This document shows, piece after piece, positions 32,667 to 44,844 of a DNA stretch of 64,000 bases. The DNA is taken from the NCBI GenBank assembly GCA_021464415.1, contig CM038465.1, forward strand, positions 21,421,839 to 21,485,838, read 5' to 3'. The notes under the pieces are model-generated. The model made no database searches. It was not told where the DNA came from and saw only the letters and a list, made by a program, of their open reading frames with translations. Position 1 is the stretch's first letter. Every line of letters begins with the position of its first letter. The stretch comes from Lonicera japonica. Its lineage: Eukaryota > Streptophyta > Magnoliopsida > Dipsacales > Caprifoliaceae. A program made the position numbers and the translations under genes.

Positions 32667-33972
32667 TGTTAGAGTGATATACTAAAAGCCATGATTTTAT
32701 TATTATTGGTTTTGATATGTTATATAGACTCGGTTTTGCTATTTTAATGAGAATCTTTATGGGCAATAGTTGCATTATATTATTTATTTAAATATTGTGT
32801 ATATGTGTGTCTTTTATTTCATATAGTAGATGATTTGGTGTGTAGAGTATAGCTTAAACACAGAGGATCATATCATCGGTTCTTGGGGAATATAAGTTTA
32901 TTGGTTCACGGTCTTAGATGGAATTGGACAACCATCAGTAGGATTGTAGCACAAGTTTTAGTAGTTTATCTTGACTACAGGAAACGGTACAGTTTTAACT
33001 CATTGTGCTAGTACACTTTTGTGTATTGAACAGAACCAGTTTGGGTTAATTGTTTTTATACTGACTATATAAAACAATTTAAAATCCCATGGTTATTATG
33101 ATTACTTATGCTCTTAATCTTGAAATAATTAATAGACATATATATGTAGTGTTTGTTGTTTTGACTCATTAAAAGTGAGATTCATTTATGAACTAATAAT
33201 CTTCGTGAATTGGATGGCGACACTATATGTATGATGAATATTAATTATTGACGGAATCCACATCCTAGTATAGGGATTGATGATAACCCCTTGAGAAGCT
33301 TATAAGTTTTTATTATGTCAAACCCTGCAGGTGGATTATGTTAATCCGACATGTCAAATAAGTTAAGTGGTATGCTCAAGGATTAAGAAGTCATTTAAAT
33401 ATAATTGTCATTAATTTAATTTTAAATGACGGTTATCTGAAATCTTAACGTGGGGAGAATAATAAATATTTAATAACAAAGAGCTCGAAATATAATTTTG
33501 AGATAAGAACGGGAGTACAATTATAATTCTTTAGTGGTGTGAATTATAATTTATGGAAGGAATCAATTCTTAATCGAATTAGGATTCCGATTTTCCATAG
33601 TAAGCCCAAACACTTATTTCTCCTTAGGGTCCCTATCGTAGCCTTACATATATGCCAGCCTTGCCTCTTCTCTCGACACAATAATTCTCACGAATTTAGG
33701 GTTTGTGCCGTAGAGAGTAGAGAATGAGATCTTGGTGATACCGCAGCCCACACTCGGTACAGGATTGCACGGCGAAAGGAATACGATAGAAGATCTTGAG
33801 GTTCTATCGAGCCCGTGTTCTCGATTAGTCTCCACCAACCCCTGTTCGTGCTGAGACGAGATCAAACCAGAGATATCTCGAAGGTAAAATCCGATTCCGT
33901 ACTAAGGTTTTACGTAAAAAAAAATTCGGACTATACGCAATATTAAACGATTCTGGAACTTAGTTTCCATCT
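32667..33972 (+). repeat. copia solo LTR (1,306 bp) nested in a gypsy LTR
   Basis: Begins TGTTAGAGTGATATACTAAA and ends TAGTTTCCATCT (CT in place of CA). GTTAC flanks both sides (32662-32666, 33973-33977). The same family, reversed, forms the LTR at 42626-44079. Its interior open frames are not genes. Confidence 0.93.
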
Positions 33973-34209
33973 GTTACTTGATCCCTCGTCCTAATCATCA
34001 TGGTACTATGTCTCCCATCTAACCATTTCATTAGCTATGGTTGCCACTTCAATTATTAGTATGTTATGTTTATGATGAAAGGTCAACGGTTCTCTACGTG
34101 TATTATGTACCATTTAATGGAATACGCGTTCAATCTTATATTATCCACGGTATATCCAAGACAAAGCATATATCAAGACCACCAAAACAATACAAATAAT
34201 CTTCCGTTC

Positions 34210-34415
34210 CGGTCTTCATTTCGTGGCCTTTCACCCACGCGGCAGCAGGGCCTCCTGTTAATTTTCATTTGCGTTTCGTGGTTTTTCACCCACGCGGCAG
34301 CAGGGCCTCCAGTTAGCTTCCATATTCTCAATATCCAATCATAATACCAATAGTCATCCAAGTGTCACCAGGTCTGCATTTCGTGGCCTTTCACCCACGC
34401 GATAGCAAGGCCTCC
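34210..34415 (-). repeat. Three copies of a conserved LTR block
   Basis: Copies at about 34215-34255, 34275-34317 and 34378-34416, each with TTCGTGG-C/T-TTTTCACCCACGCG and a CAGCAGGGCCTCC tail. Other family-A LTRs have one copy (25700-25760 and 29715-29760), so the expansion is local. Confidence 0.8.
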
Positions 34416-36607
34416 CGTTAGTTTTCGTGCACGGTTTCGGGTCTTGCACCTAGGAGACTATGTCCCAACTTCCGGCCTCAATTGTTAGAGACCAAACCCG
34501 GGATCATCATGGACTATGCAATCCCACTATTATATACCATGTCAACAACAATCATAAAATGTATACATTTCTCAATAATTGCACAATCCATCCCACAACT
34601 AAGTCATAATAAGATATTAAGGCATATAACGTTGATAAGGCAATTCTCATCATACACGTTATCATCATTCATACATAGTTGTGTAAGCAACAAGCCCATA
34701 TATGAGGGAACCAATGTGTACATATATACATGTATAACAAACCCACATAATCCATTGCACTTGGAATCTAACATATCTCAGTTCATTTTGCCAACAATGC
34801 AATTCACCTCATAGTCTGTTCACCGTTCATATATCATCAACAAAGTATCATTAGTCTAGCAGTATTAGATTGCCAACAGGTTTGTATCATCATAATCATC
34901 GATACCGGGCCATTCACCCAAGGCATTACCACTTTGTAATTATTCTTATGTACATAGTCAACCGGTTCATGATCAATATCTTATGTCATATATAATTTCA
35001 TGTATGTAGAACCCGAGTCGTAATATTCTTATGTCATGTTATTAAGTCGGGTGTTTGTTATTGAAATTATCGCCTAATCGGTGCACTAACGGCACTACAG
35101 TCTTTTATGATTGTGGCTAGGACAATCTATGCCCTACCAAATCATGTTCATCACATTCCTAACATGTACCAAGATTATATCCCCATTACTAGTCTTATTA
35201 ATGTTTTACATAAGGCAACCAACCCAAAGGTTATTACGTATAGCTCCGCCCTAATGGGTTTTTGGTACAAATCTCATAGATAGCTTTCTACCCTTACTTC
35301 TAATGTTATATTTATATGTATCCATCATCCATAACTCACAATTAAAGATTCTTTAATCAAAATCCCCAAATACCCAATATCTAGTTCATACGCGTAGCTA
35401 CATGACGGGTTCATGATAAATTTTTGTGTATATGAGCTAAAACATGGATTTAGATGCTCAATCATGCAATAAAAAAGAAAACCTGCCGATATCAACCCCC
35501 AATCGCAACTCAATCTAGCCCAACCCATTTAATGAGCACACAACCTAGGGTTTGTAAGAAATTTTCCCCAATTTGATTTCAAACTTCTAATTCAACAAGT
35601 AATTATTTGAAAAATAGTTTAATTAGTAGTGTTCCCACCTTAGAGAAGTCGGATCACGTAGTTGATGAAGCGTGGAAGTCCAATAGCGAAACCCTAGCTC
35701 CATGCTTAAGCTCCAATAGAAGGAACCAAGGTTGGGGATGGTGAATAGTGTTTTGGGTGAGGATTTGTGTGATTGAAGCTTAAATCTTTGGTGGGTGATG
35801 AAAGATGAGTATAAATTTCCCAAAGAACTCTCTCCCATGAGCTCTCACCTCTCTCTAACTCTCTCTAAAGTTGTGGCTCCAAAATGGGGGAGGAGGAGGC
35901 TTAAAATGGCGTATATATGGTCAAAACCGACTTTCTGGTGTACCATGATCGATCATGGTCTCCCCCATGATCGATCATGGAGTCCACTACCAGCACAGGT
36001 ATTTTAGATCTGGAGCACTGTTTGTAATTCTGCCATAACTTCTTGCTCGGAACTCTGATTCAGCTGATCTTTATGTCTACGAAAAGATAATTCAAAGATA
36101 TACAACTTCCTAAGAGGAAGTTTCCTCAAATTCTCGATGTATAATTCCCATAAATTCACCGAAGACAGTACTCTGCCAAAGCGCTACATAATGAACAGAT
36201 TTTACTAATCGGTCTACTTCGGACGTTGTTTTGACCAATGAGGAGTGTGAATTGGATTTTGGTCAAAACACCAAAATTGTAGAATGGTATGAAACCTAGA
36301 CATGACCATAAATGGAGACTAAATTGGATAAGATATGAAGAAGTTACAAGGCTTCAAAGTTAGCCAAAAATAAAGAAATCGCGTAAAGCAAAAACACGTG
36401 ATCGACATCTCGATTTCAATCCGGACCACCCGAATTACAAACCGATTGATTACACAAACTTAATATATATAACATGACATGTTAGAAGCATCGGATCATG
36501 TTCAGAGGGCTCGAAACCCATTACTCGCTCTCCAACAGAGATTAAGCCTCAACCGGGCTTAAGAGAAGTTCAACGCAGAAAATTAGAACGCGGGGTATTA
36601 CACTAAG

Positions 36608-38249
36608 TGCTTTCCTATCCCCATAAATACCATAAAGTAGTATCACCAAGATACAAGTAAAATAATGATATTATTTATAAGTTTATTTACGAAATAAGTA
36701 TAGTCGTAAAATAATATAGGAATTAATCTTAGTCAACAATTCATCCTATGATCAACTATTGCCTTTCTTGTTCCATCCAGCAGGAACATCAGCATCTAGG
36801 ATTCTACTATGCACAATCACCATGGTTCGGGGTATACAGCTGTAACACTCACATATAGATTACTTAGTAATTCCACCGTATTTGCCTTAACAATTTATCT
36901 AATCTCACTTAAGTAATGAACTCATGTTGAATAAGGATTTTTATCATTTTTAATACTTTGGACAAACCACATTAGTATATTTACACTCGCTTGAACCATC
37001 GTTTTAGAATTTCGGTGATTTAGATTAGAACTAGCGTGTTAGGGGCTTGTCGTGAGTTTACGCGATTTAAATTTTTTGGCAACTGTTGAGGGTTCATAAT
37101 TTCCCTATTGATAAACCTTCCCTGATCGGGTAAGCTGTTGTACCCATTTAGCCAAATTTTCCTTTTCGGCCATATCAGATTCTACAGCTATCTTTGACTA
37201 GTCAAAACTGATCATATCAACGTGTGCTCGAGTGATCTTTCTTGAAATATACCACTTTCTACTGGGTGCATCTTCCCCAATCTTCACTTTTTTTTCCTGG
37301 TAACCCAAACCTTGCTGGTGTAGTTGGGTTTTGACAACAATGGGCTCGGCCATGCCCTGATTATTCTTGCCCAACCCTTGTTCGGGCAGTATTTTCATTT
37401 ATCGCATCCACTTGCTAACACGAGAATCATGCACTAATTCCTTCAAAACTTGCAGATCTTCTTTCATCATATCTCGGAACATGATTTCCAAGTTTTCTCC
37501 TTCTTCCTTTACCCAGCCCCGGCCTACACGGCCTTCAACGCGGTAAACTACTATAGCCTTTCCTCCGTTCTCCCTTACTGGCTTAATCAAGGAGATGGGA
37601 TCACATTCTTCTTTTTCAATTAATACGGCATTGATAACCCCTCCATGGTTAGGGAGCAGATTCTTCACAATATTTGGTGGCTCTGGGTCAGGGACTCTTC
37701 CTGACTCGATTAGATCCTAGATGGTGTGTCTTAGGGCCATGCATTGGTCAGTGTTGTGTTCTGGGCCTTGGTGATATTTGCAGCGTTCCTTACCCTCCAA
37801 CCATCAGGGAGTGGGTTAGGGGGAGCCCGGGGGGGCAATGGTCGTATGATTCCACTTTCATGTAGTGCGGCCAAGATTTTGCTTAGTGAGGCTGGCAGAC
37901 ATGCGAAAAGTCGATCCTTGCTTTTTCTTCGGGACCCTTGGCCTTGGTTAGGTTCCTGTTCTCATGGATACTGGAAATTACTTCTCTGATAAAACCCCAG
38001 ATTCTGCTGAGATCACACTTGATTAATGGCAGAAGCGGTTTTCTTGTACTAAGATGAGGCTTTCTTAATCTCAGCGGCCTCTGCTAGTTCTTCCTCAGTT
38101 TCGTTGGCCATATGCATCAAAGCTTTGTATTTTTTGAAGTACTGTCACCCCATGCCATTTCTGATTTACGGCTTAAAATTCTTGACTATCAACCCTAATT
38201 GCTCTTCCTCAGGAACCCGATCGATCATTTGGGATGCCAACTCTCTCCA
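36608..38249 (-). pseudogene. gypsy B: zinc-knuckle, linker and G-patch-like region
   Basis: Continuing from gag on the minus strand: a knuckle-like CKYHQGPEHNTDQC with ALRHTI near 37785-37735, then LLPNHGGVINAVLIEKEE (37665-37610), an Asp/Glu-rich linker, and GLGKNNQGMAEPIVVKTQ with QQGLGY (37375-37305), a G-patch-like segment typical of Tat/Ogre-type plant gypsy polyproteins. Then it decays; the segment VPAGWNKKGNS near 36775 is the last that looks coding. No protease, RT or integrase is found, because the solo LTR begins at 36602. Numerous stops interrupt it. Confidence 0.82.
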
Positions 38250-38807
38250 TCATGTTATAAAATCACTAACACTTTTAGTTTCCCGCTGCTTAGCCATTTT
38301 AAGGTGTTTATGAGTAACTTTTAGCTCTTCGTTTGACTTGTAATGCTCCATGAATTCCTTTATTATACTCTTCCAACTGGCCACCTTGTGTTTTTCTAAC
38401 CCCAGAAACCAACTGTGTGCGGACCTTGTTAAACTTTGATGGAAACCCTGGGCCAAATGAGCCTCATTCAACCCATACAACTGCATAGTACGGACATAGG
38501 CCTTAAGATGTAGGTGTAGTGGACTGTTTCCTGAGAATTTTTCCACGCTGGGAAGCTTAAAACCTACTGGCAACTTGGCTTCGGGGAAGAGAGACAAATT
38601 TTGCAGATTGGCCACATCATCTAATTTATCAGTCATCTTTTGATTCAATGCTTTCACTTGTTCTTTCAATAGGGTGATGGCCTCATTTTCCTTAGCCTGT
38701 TCGACTACTGATTCGGCATACTGCCCCATATACAGATCTGGTTTGTGCCCTTCAAAGAGTGGATTATGGTGTTGTCGGGGTTGATTGTGTTTCGAATGAA
38801 GCCACAT
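38250..38807 (-). pseudogene. gag: gypsy B gag core (retrotransposon gag domain)
   Basis: An open stretch of 185 codons. Features: a coiled-coil-like AKENEAITLLKEQVKALNQ (residues 38-56), then the gag core KLPSVEKFSGNSPLHLHLKA, MQLYGLNEAHLAQGFHQSL, AHSWFLGLEKHKVASWKSI and MEHYKSNEELKVTHKHLK, ending QRETKSVSDFIT. This is the capsid-like domain of Ty3/gypsy elements. The frame changes at both ends; upstream it connects to the N-terminal part at 38915-39211. Confidence 0.93.
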
Positions 38808-38914
38808 ATTGATGGCATCTGGTGCTGGTGGGCCTTGGTGAGGCGGAGGAATGATAGGGCATTTTGTTGGGGTAGAATATTCTACTGCGGTGGAGGACTT
38901 GGTTGGTCTCGGCC

Positions 38915-39211
38915 TTAATTGTGAGCGAGATTAGGGTTCAGTTGGTTTGGTTCGACAGGTGCCCGGGCGGCAAGCAATGTATCTAGACGGGCCTGAGTGG
39001 TTCTATGCAGATTGGCCATGGTATTCATAGATTGGGGCAAACCTTGTATCATTTGGTATAGTTGTTCTGGAGATAGGACTTCGAGGTTGATGGGAAAAAC
39101 GGGACTGGGCGGCGGATCTGCTACATGGTGTTGACCCTCAGTATCATTACCTCTTCCTTCGTTAACCTCGACATGGTCATTGTGATAATTGAGAGCACGT
39201 CGTGGCGTCAT
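38915..39211 (-). pseudogene. gag: gypsy B gag N-terminus
   Basis: ATG at 39211 opens MTPRRALNYHNDHVEVNEGR; later EQLYQMIQGLPQSMNTMANL and APVEPNQLNPNL. The counterpart at 63764 has HLYYLIHDL and (in a shifted frame) TPAEPNQPNPN at the same places, so the two come from one family. The frame ends at a stop about 100 bases before the gag core resumes. Confidence 0.85.
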
Positions 39212-39433
39212 TATAAGATGTGAGTCCGGTCTAGTAAGTCTACATGTATGATCCCTACCAGCCTAACCGGCTAGTGTGTTTTGGTATGAAAACTTGATAG
39301 TAGTGGGAAAAAATCGAGACATAAAGGCAGTGAGACTTTTCTAGATAAATGATATTTTTACGCCAATTGATTGCGTAATTCTCGGAAAAGAGTATGACAA
39401 TGAAATGCAAATCGAAAACCATTTCTCGGAAAA
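39212..39433 (-). other. gypsy B leader next to gag
   Basis: Non-coding. GATTGCGTAATTCTCGGAAAA at about 39370 matches GATTGCATAATTCTCGGAAAA at about 63885, i.e. the same distance upstream of gag in both family-B copies. The leader is cut at 39433 by a copia fragment. Confidence 0.75.
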
Positions 39434-39830
39434 GGGTTTGACATGATCAAAACTTATAAGCTTCTTAAGGGGCTATCAACAATCCCTATACAGGGACGTG
39501 GATTCCGTTAATAATTAATATTCATTATACATAAAGTGTCGTCATCCAATTCACGAAGATTAGTGATCCATAAATGAATCTTACTCTTAATGAGTCAAAA
39601 CAACAAACACTACATATATATGTCTATTAATTATTTTAAGATTAAGAGCATAAGTAATCATAATAACCATGGGATTTTAAATTGTTTTATATAGTCAGTA
39701 TAAAAACAATTAACCCAAACTGGCCCTATTCAATACACACAAAGTGTACTAGCACAACGAGTTAAAACTATATCGTTTTCTGTAGTTAAGATAAACTACT
39801 AAAACTTGTGCTACAATCCTACCGATGGGT
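39434..39830 (-). repeat. copia LTR internal fragment
   Basis: Aligns with 43430-43826 of the neighbouring copia LTR (GGGTTTGACATGATCAAAAC through CCTACCGATGGGT). Both LTR ends are missing. The left junction is with gypsy leader and the right one is directly with integrase sequence, so two deletions or rearrangements are implied. Confidence 0.88.
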
Positions 39831-40140
39831 TTAGCACAAGGTTAATGTGATACATTAAGTAAATGTATCTATACTTTAAATAATCATCTATAAATGTGAT
39901 GAAATACTCAAAGCCTCCTCTAGTCTGGAGATTCATGTGACCATATAAATCAGAGTGAACCAGTTTTAACTGTTCTTTAGCGCTATAGCCTTTTGCCGAG
40001 TCATTTTACCTTCTAAACAGGATTCACAAACTCGAAGTGCCTCCACTTCCAATGAACCTAATGGTCCATTTTCGACCAGTTTTTGAATTCTGTTTAGATT
40101 AATATGACCAAGGCGTAAGTGCCAAAAATACATTTGGTTC
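39831..40140 (-). pseudogene. pol: copia integrase N-terminal fragment
   Basis: On the minus strand: YFWHLRLGHINLNRIQKLVE (from about 40125), then LRVCESCLEGKMTR, giving the HHCC zinc site, then LVHSDLYGHMNLQTRGGFEY and FITFIDDYLKY with the first catalytic Asp. The coding sequence stops abruptly at 39831 where it meets LTR sequence; RT and RNase H are gone. Confidence 0.87.
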
Positions 40141-40406
40141 ATTTTAAAGGTTCCTTTCTCTTAATTGGTAAACTATTAATGCTATTCAATTCACTTAGTT
40201 GTGGCACTGACAAGTCAGGATTAATAATGTAAAGATCAATCACTAATGTACCAGAACAAACAAACTATTTATTTTTTCTAATGATAACTGATTTATCATT
40301 AAAATAAACAAAATATTTGTCATCAACCAATCTAGAAATAGAAATCAAATTCCTTCTAATGGAAGATACATATAGACATTCCTTAATCATTAATATCCTA
40401 TTCTAA

Positions 40407-40664
40407 CTAGACTGAAGATAAATATCTTCTACTACAACTGTTGCCACATTCATAGCCGCCCATATGTAATTTTTCTCTATTTTTAAGTTGTCTGGTTTCC
40501 TGGAACCCCTGCAAAGTATTGCATACATGATTAGTGGCTCCCGAATTTACACACCAGTTACTGGTAGATCGGACCACTAAACAAGATACAACAACAAATA
40601 GATAAAATTTACATATGTTATTATAACGGTTTAGGAAACTGGGACAATCTTTCTTAAAATGCAC
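40407..40664 (-). pseudogene. pol: copia nucleocapsid end and protease
   Basis: HFKKDCPSFLNRY is the end of a CCHC knuckle; WCVNSGATNHVCNTLQGFQE is the protease active-site region. The catalytic Asp of D-S-G is Asn here (NSG), a single G-to-A change, which by itself would abolish activity. The block ends in a frame change; sequence 40141-40406 has remnants between protease and integrase. Confidence 0.85.
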
Positions 40665-41252
40665 TTTCTACTGACAGTGAAAATACTGGCCCATAGGCTT
40701 TTTCACTCCTCCTAGAGGTTCAGCGATTGCTGCACACAGTGTTCCTCAGCTGTTTGTAATTCTTTAAGAAGTTCCAACAATGAATAAAGTTTATTCATGT
40801 TGTAATTATGTCGGAATCTCTTAAATAAGTCCTGCGGCGATTGGAGAACAAAATCGACTTGAGTTTCCCCATCGATTTTAGCTCCAAAGATCTCTTAGTT
40901 CATTCAGAAGACTGATCATCTCCAAAATAAGATCCTTAACTCGGGTTCCTTCAGCAATAGTCGTGTTCATGAGGCCTTTCATAGAAACCTACCTTGAGGC
41001 ATGATCTTGATCCCAAAAAATATCTTTAAGGTTCAGCATTATGTTGTAGGTGGTGATAAACGACTAATGCTAATGTTCTAGCACATTTGAAAAAAATGCC
41101 AGAATGTAAAACCACGCTATCTCATCAGCCTTTTCTCACCTCCGGCAAGCCTGGGTTTCCTCTTCGGTCGCCCCCATACTAGGTTCTGCTGGACAAGACT
41201 CCGTGAGCACAAACTTGTACTCTTTAACAGTAAGCACAACGTTCAAGTTCAT
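40665..41252 (-). pseudogene. gag: copia gag relic
   Basis: ATG at 41252-41250 begins MNLNVVLTVKEYKFVLTESC, then ATEEETQACRRLEKADEIAW and, past stops, HASR and GLMNTTIAEGTRVKDLILEM, ordinary copia gag order. Many stops and several frame changes. Gag would form the particle. Confidence 0.7.
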
Positions 41253-42612
41253 TTTTTTTGTCAATATAATTAGGTCTAATCAATTTGTTTTAGTTGAGAA
41301 TGATTAAAAGTGGATCGAAAGAGTCTGCCATTTTAAAACTTGAGAATCACATACAAATTATGATGGACAATAATAACTTTGAACACATATTTCAAATATG
41401 GTACCCTCTACCATTTCAAAAAGCATTCGCTAATAGCCTAAGACTTTGAACAATATGCCCCGTTAGTGAGGTTGTCTATTATTCATTATTTTTTAGACAG
41501 ATGTAAACATATTAAATTTTACTATCTATACAATGCCTTATTGTCAAGCAATACATATTATCTAGACAATCCTTTATTGTCAAGTAAAATTTAAATAACC
41601 GACTTACTTTGGTCCTACAAATAATAATAGAGACTCAGTTAGAGAGCATACTATTATTTATATCTAAGTGTATACCATCATTTAATTTAGTTCAATGATT
41701 CTACATTTTATTCTTTCCGATATGGAGGTGAGCACTAAAACCCACACAAAAAATAAATCACATCATTTAAAATTATCAGTCAGTGAAATTTGTACAATGA
41801 TTCTGCAATCTATTATTTCCGATATGGAGGTGAGCACTATCACACACACGAAGAATAAATTACATCATCTACAAACTAATGATGGAGACCGTGGGATTTT
41901 TATGTGAAACAATCCCTCACCCACTTAGTATTTAAAACATTATTTTCTGAGGGTTATGAAAATCCCTATCCCACTTTGTGTGATTGTGTGTTGATCATGT
42001 ATCCATGTTGTCCAAAATTATAAAGAAACTTAATAATTAAAACACATATGACCAACACACAATCACACAAAGCATTAAACCATTCAATAATAAGAATAAT
42101 TAAATCCCTGCTATTATGGGCCAAGCTTCATCATCCCTAATCCGTTGGAAACCTGTAATGACCTATGTCGCCACTTCATTGACTATGTCGGGAATCAACC
42201 TTGGTGAAAATGCCTTCTTCAACATTCTTCGTTAAAGAAACTGCAATCTTAGATACAAAGGTCATATGCCTCCATTTAAGGAGTTCACACATAAACTATT
42301 ATATCTAAACTGTAAACAAAATTACATAGATCATATGCCTCCTTTTAAGGAGTTCACAAATCTGATCTAAATTTAATTTACAACCATGAATAAAACCCAA
42401 ATCATCATCCACATTAAAATTAACCACAAATAAAAACATCGTGGGATCCAATCACATAAAGCATTATTACATGACCATAATAGTGGGACAAGAACACTGC
42501 AAAACAAGGGTTAGTGAGTTCTACGTTTTATCCAACAACAACATGCATGAATAAAATTAACTGAACAACATGGTTAGTTCAATCCGTAAGCAGTATCAAA
42601 GAAAACCAATCC
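41253..42612 (-). other. copia leader with short duplications
   Basis: Non-coding, AT-rich. A 102-bp duplication (CGATATGGAGGTGAGCACTA at 41718 and 41820) and a second one of about 70 bp (CATATGCCTCC...AAGGAGTTCACA at 42266 and 42328). The reading frame over 41695-41907 on the plus strand is a by-product of the first duplication. Confidence 0.7.
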
Positions 42613-42624
42613 CTCTGGTACTAA
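42613..42624 (-). other. copia primer binding site
   Basis: On the minus strand TTAGTACCAGAG follows the LTR end by one base; it is two changes from the usual TTGGTATCAGAG. Confidence 0.75.
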
Positions 42625-42625
42625 T

Positions 42626-44079
42626 TGATGGAGACATAAATACAGGATCGTTTGATATTGCGTATAGATTGAACAAAATATTTTTTGCTAAAACCCTATA
42701 GGAATAAAGGTATTTCACCTTTGTGGATCATATAGAGGAGACTAGGGTTTGAAAGCATCAGATTGCGATTTGGTCAGATTTTTTTAATTCTCACTAGGCT
42801 GCGAAAATCGATTTTTTTGCCACCCAAAGGACTTCTGACCGTCCTGATCTTCCTTGTGATGATAATAACTTTGCGTTCCGAACGACATATCCAAAAATCA
42901 GCCTGATCCAATGGTGCAATCAAACGTTACGATTGATTTACGACTGCAGTACTGAAAACGTAAAGATCTTCTAATGTATTCCTTCCGCCATCAAATCTTA
43001 CACCAAGTGTGGGCTACGGTATCACCAAGATTTTCTCCTCTCTCAATAGAACAAACCCTAACTCATGAGAATTATTGTTATAATAAGAAGAGACAAGGCC
43101 GTCGTATATATAAGGCTACGATAGGGAACCTTAAGGAGCAATAAGTTTGGGCTTCTAATGGAAAGTTAGAATCCTAATTCCACAATGAATTAGTTCCTTC
43201 CATAAATTATAATTCGCACCACTAAAGAATTATAATTGCACTCCCGTCCTTATATCAATATTTAATTTCGAGCTCCTTCTTATTAAATACTTATTATTCT
43301 CCCCACGTTAAGATTACAGATAACCGTCATTTAAATTAAATTACTGACAGTTATATTTAAATGACTTCTTAATCCTTGAGCGTACCACTTAACTTATTTG
43401 ACATGTCGGATTAACATAATCCACCTGCAGGGTTTGACATGATCAAAACTTATAAGCTTCTCAAGGGGCTATCATCAATCCCTATACCAGGACGTGAATT
43501 CCGTCAATAATTAATATTCATCATACATAAAGTGTCATCATCCAATTCACAAAGATTATTGATCCATAAATGAATCTCACTCTTAATGAGTCAAAACAAT
43601 AAACACTACATATATATGTCTATTAATTATTTCAAGATTAAGAGTATAAGTAATCATAATAACTATGGGATTTTAAATTGTTTTATATAGTCAGTATAAA
43701 AACAATTAACCTAAACTGGTCCTATTCAATGCACAAAAAGTGTACTAGCACAACAAGTTAAAACTATACCGTTTCTTGTAGTTAAGATAAACTACTAAAA
43801 CTTGTGCTATAATCCTACCGATGGGTGTCTAATTCCATCTAAGATTGTGAATCATTAAACTTATATTCCACAAGAACCTATGATATGATCTTCTGTGCGT
43901 AAGCTATACTCTACACACTAAATCATCTACTATATAGAATAAAAGACACATGCACAATATTTAAATAAATAATATAATGCAACCATTGCCCATAAAGATT
44001 CTCATTAAAATAGCAAAACCAAGTTTATAACATATCCAAACAACAAGAAAATTATGGCTTTTAGTATATCACTCTAACA
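42626..44079 (-). repeat. copia 5' LTR (reverse orientation)
   Basis: Right edge CACTCTAACA is the complement of the TGTTAGAGTG start seen at 32667; left edge TGATGGAGAC is the complement of the CCATCA end. At 1,454 bp it is somewhat longer than the solo copy (1,306 bp). No target duplication can be checked because the other side of the element is truncated. Confidence 0.9.
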
Positions 44080-44844
44080 TACGCATCATTAGCCCGAGGT
44101 TTCGACTTCTTTGAGGTGGGAACACTAGTACTCAAACCTATTTTCATAATATCATGTGTTATATGTTTGATTTTAACTAAATTGGGGATTTCTCTTAAGA
44201 GCTTGATTGAATTATACATACATGGGGTTGTGGGTAGTATTTGTTATTAATTTTCCCTAATTTATCCATGTTTTATTGCGATTTTATATTAAGAGGTACG
44301 AATCACACTGTATGTTTAGTGCCCCAAGTCCTAGGTAATAACCATTAGCGCGTAAGCGCGTATACTTGGGTTAAAGTCGTATATTTATTGTTATGGATTG
44401 AAGAAGAGTAGTCATACAAGATTTGGACTATTTGACTTGATATGAACTTAGAACCATATAAATTATACATGTTTGTTCTACATGTACATTTAGGTTGATA
44501 TGGGATTCGTTATGGGTCTTGCACCATACAAATTATATGTGCGTATATAATTATCCTTTCATGTATTACTGAGTTGATGAGGAGAAACTGCTCATATACA
44601 TATGTGATATATTCTTCTTATAATGTAACTAATATAAGCATGCCATTGGATTATGAACACCAGGATTTTGGTAGAAACCCACTATTTCAGTAACAACCTA
44701 GCAATGTTCTCTAAATATGGCCTTCTGTGTAAATTACTATTAGATAAGTTTTAATTATGCATTTCAAACCCACCGTCGCGTACGACACCATGATTAACCG
44801 GATCTCGGAGGTCTAAGCCTTATAGCGGAAGTCGGGGCGTCACA
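44080..44844 (+). repeat. Family-A gypsy LTR, right-hand fragment
   Basis: Contains CGAGGTTTCGAC...GAGGTGGGAACACTAGTA, matching 24650-24700, and ends CCACCGTCGCGTACGACACC then GCGGAAGTCGGGGCGTCACA at 44844. Its left part is absent; it abuts the copia LTR at 44079. Confidence 0.85.

Larger units (their letters stand above)
31714..36602 (-). repeat. Family-A gypsy solo LTR carrying a nested copia solo LTR
   Basis: Left end TGTGATGCCCCGAATCC, right end CGGGGTATTACA, perfect duplication CTAAG at 31709-31713 and 36603-36607. Removing the nested copia LTR leaves about 3.58 kb, longer than the other copies. Part of the extra length is a threefold repeat at 34210-34415 of the family block (CACCCACGCGGCAGCAGGGC at 34232 and 34290, a decayed form at 34392). 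Flanking the TATA side near 35910 is GGCGTATATATGGTC. Confidence 0.93.
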
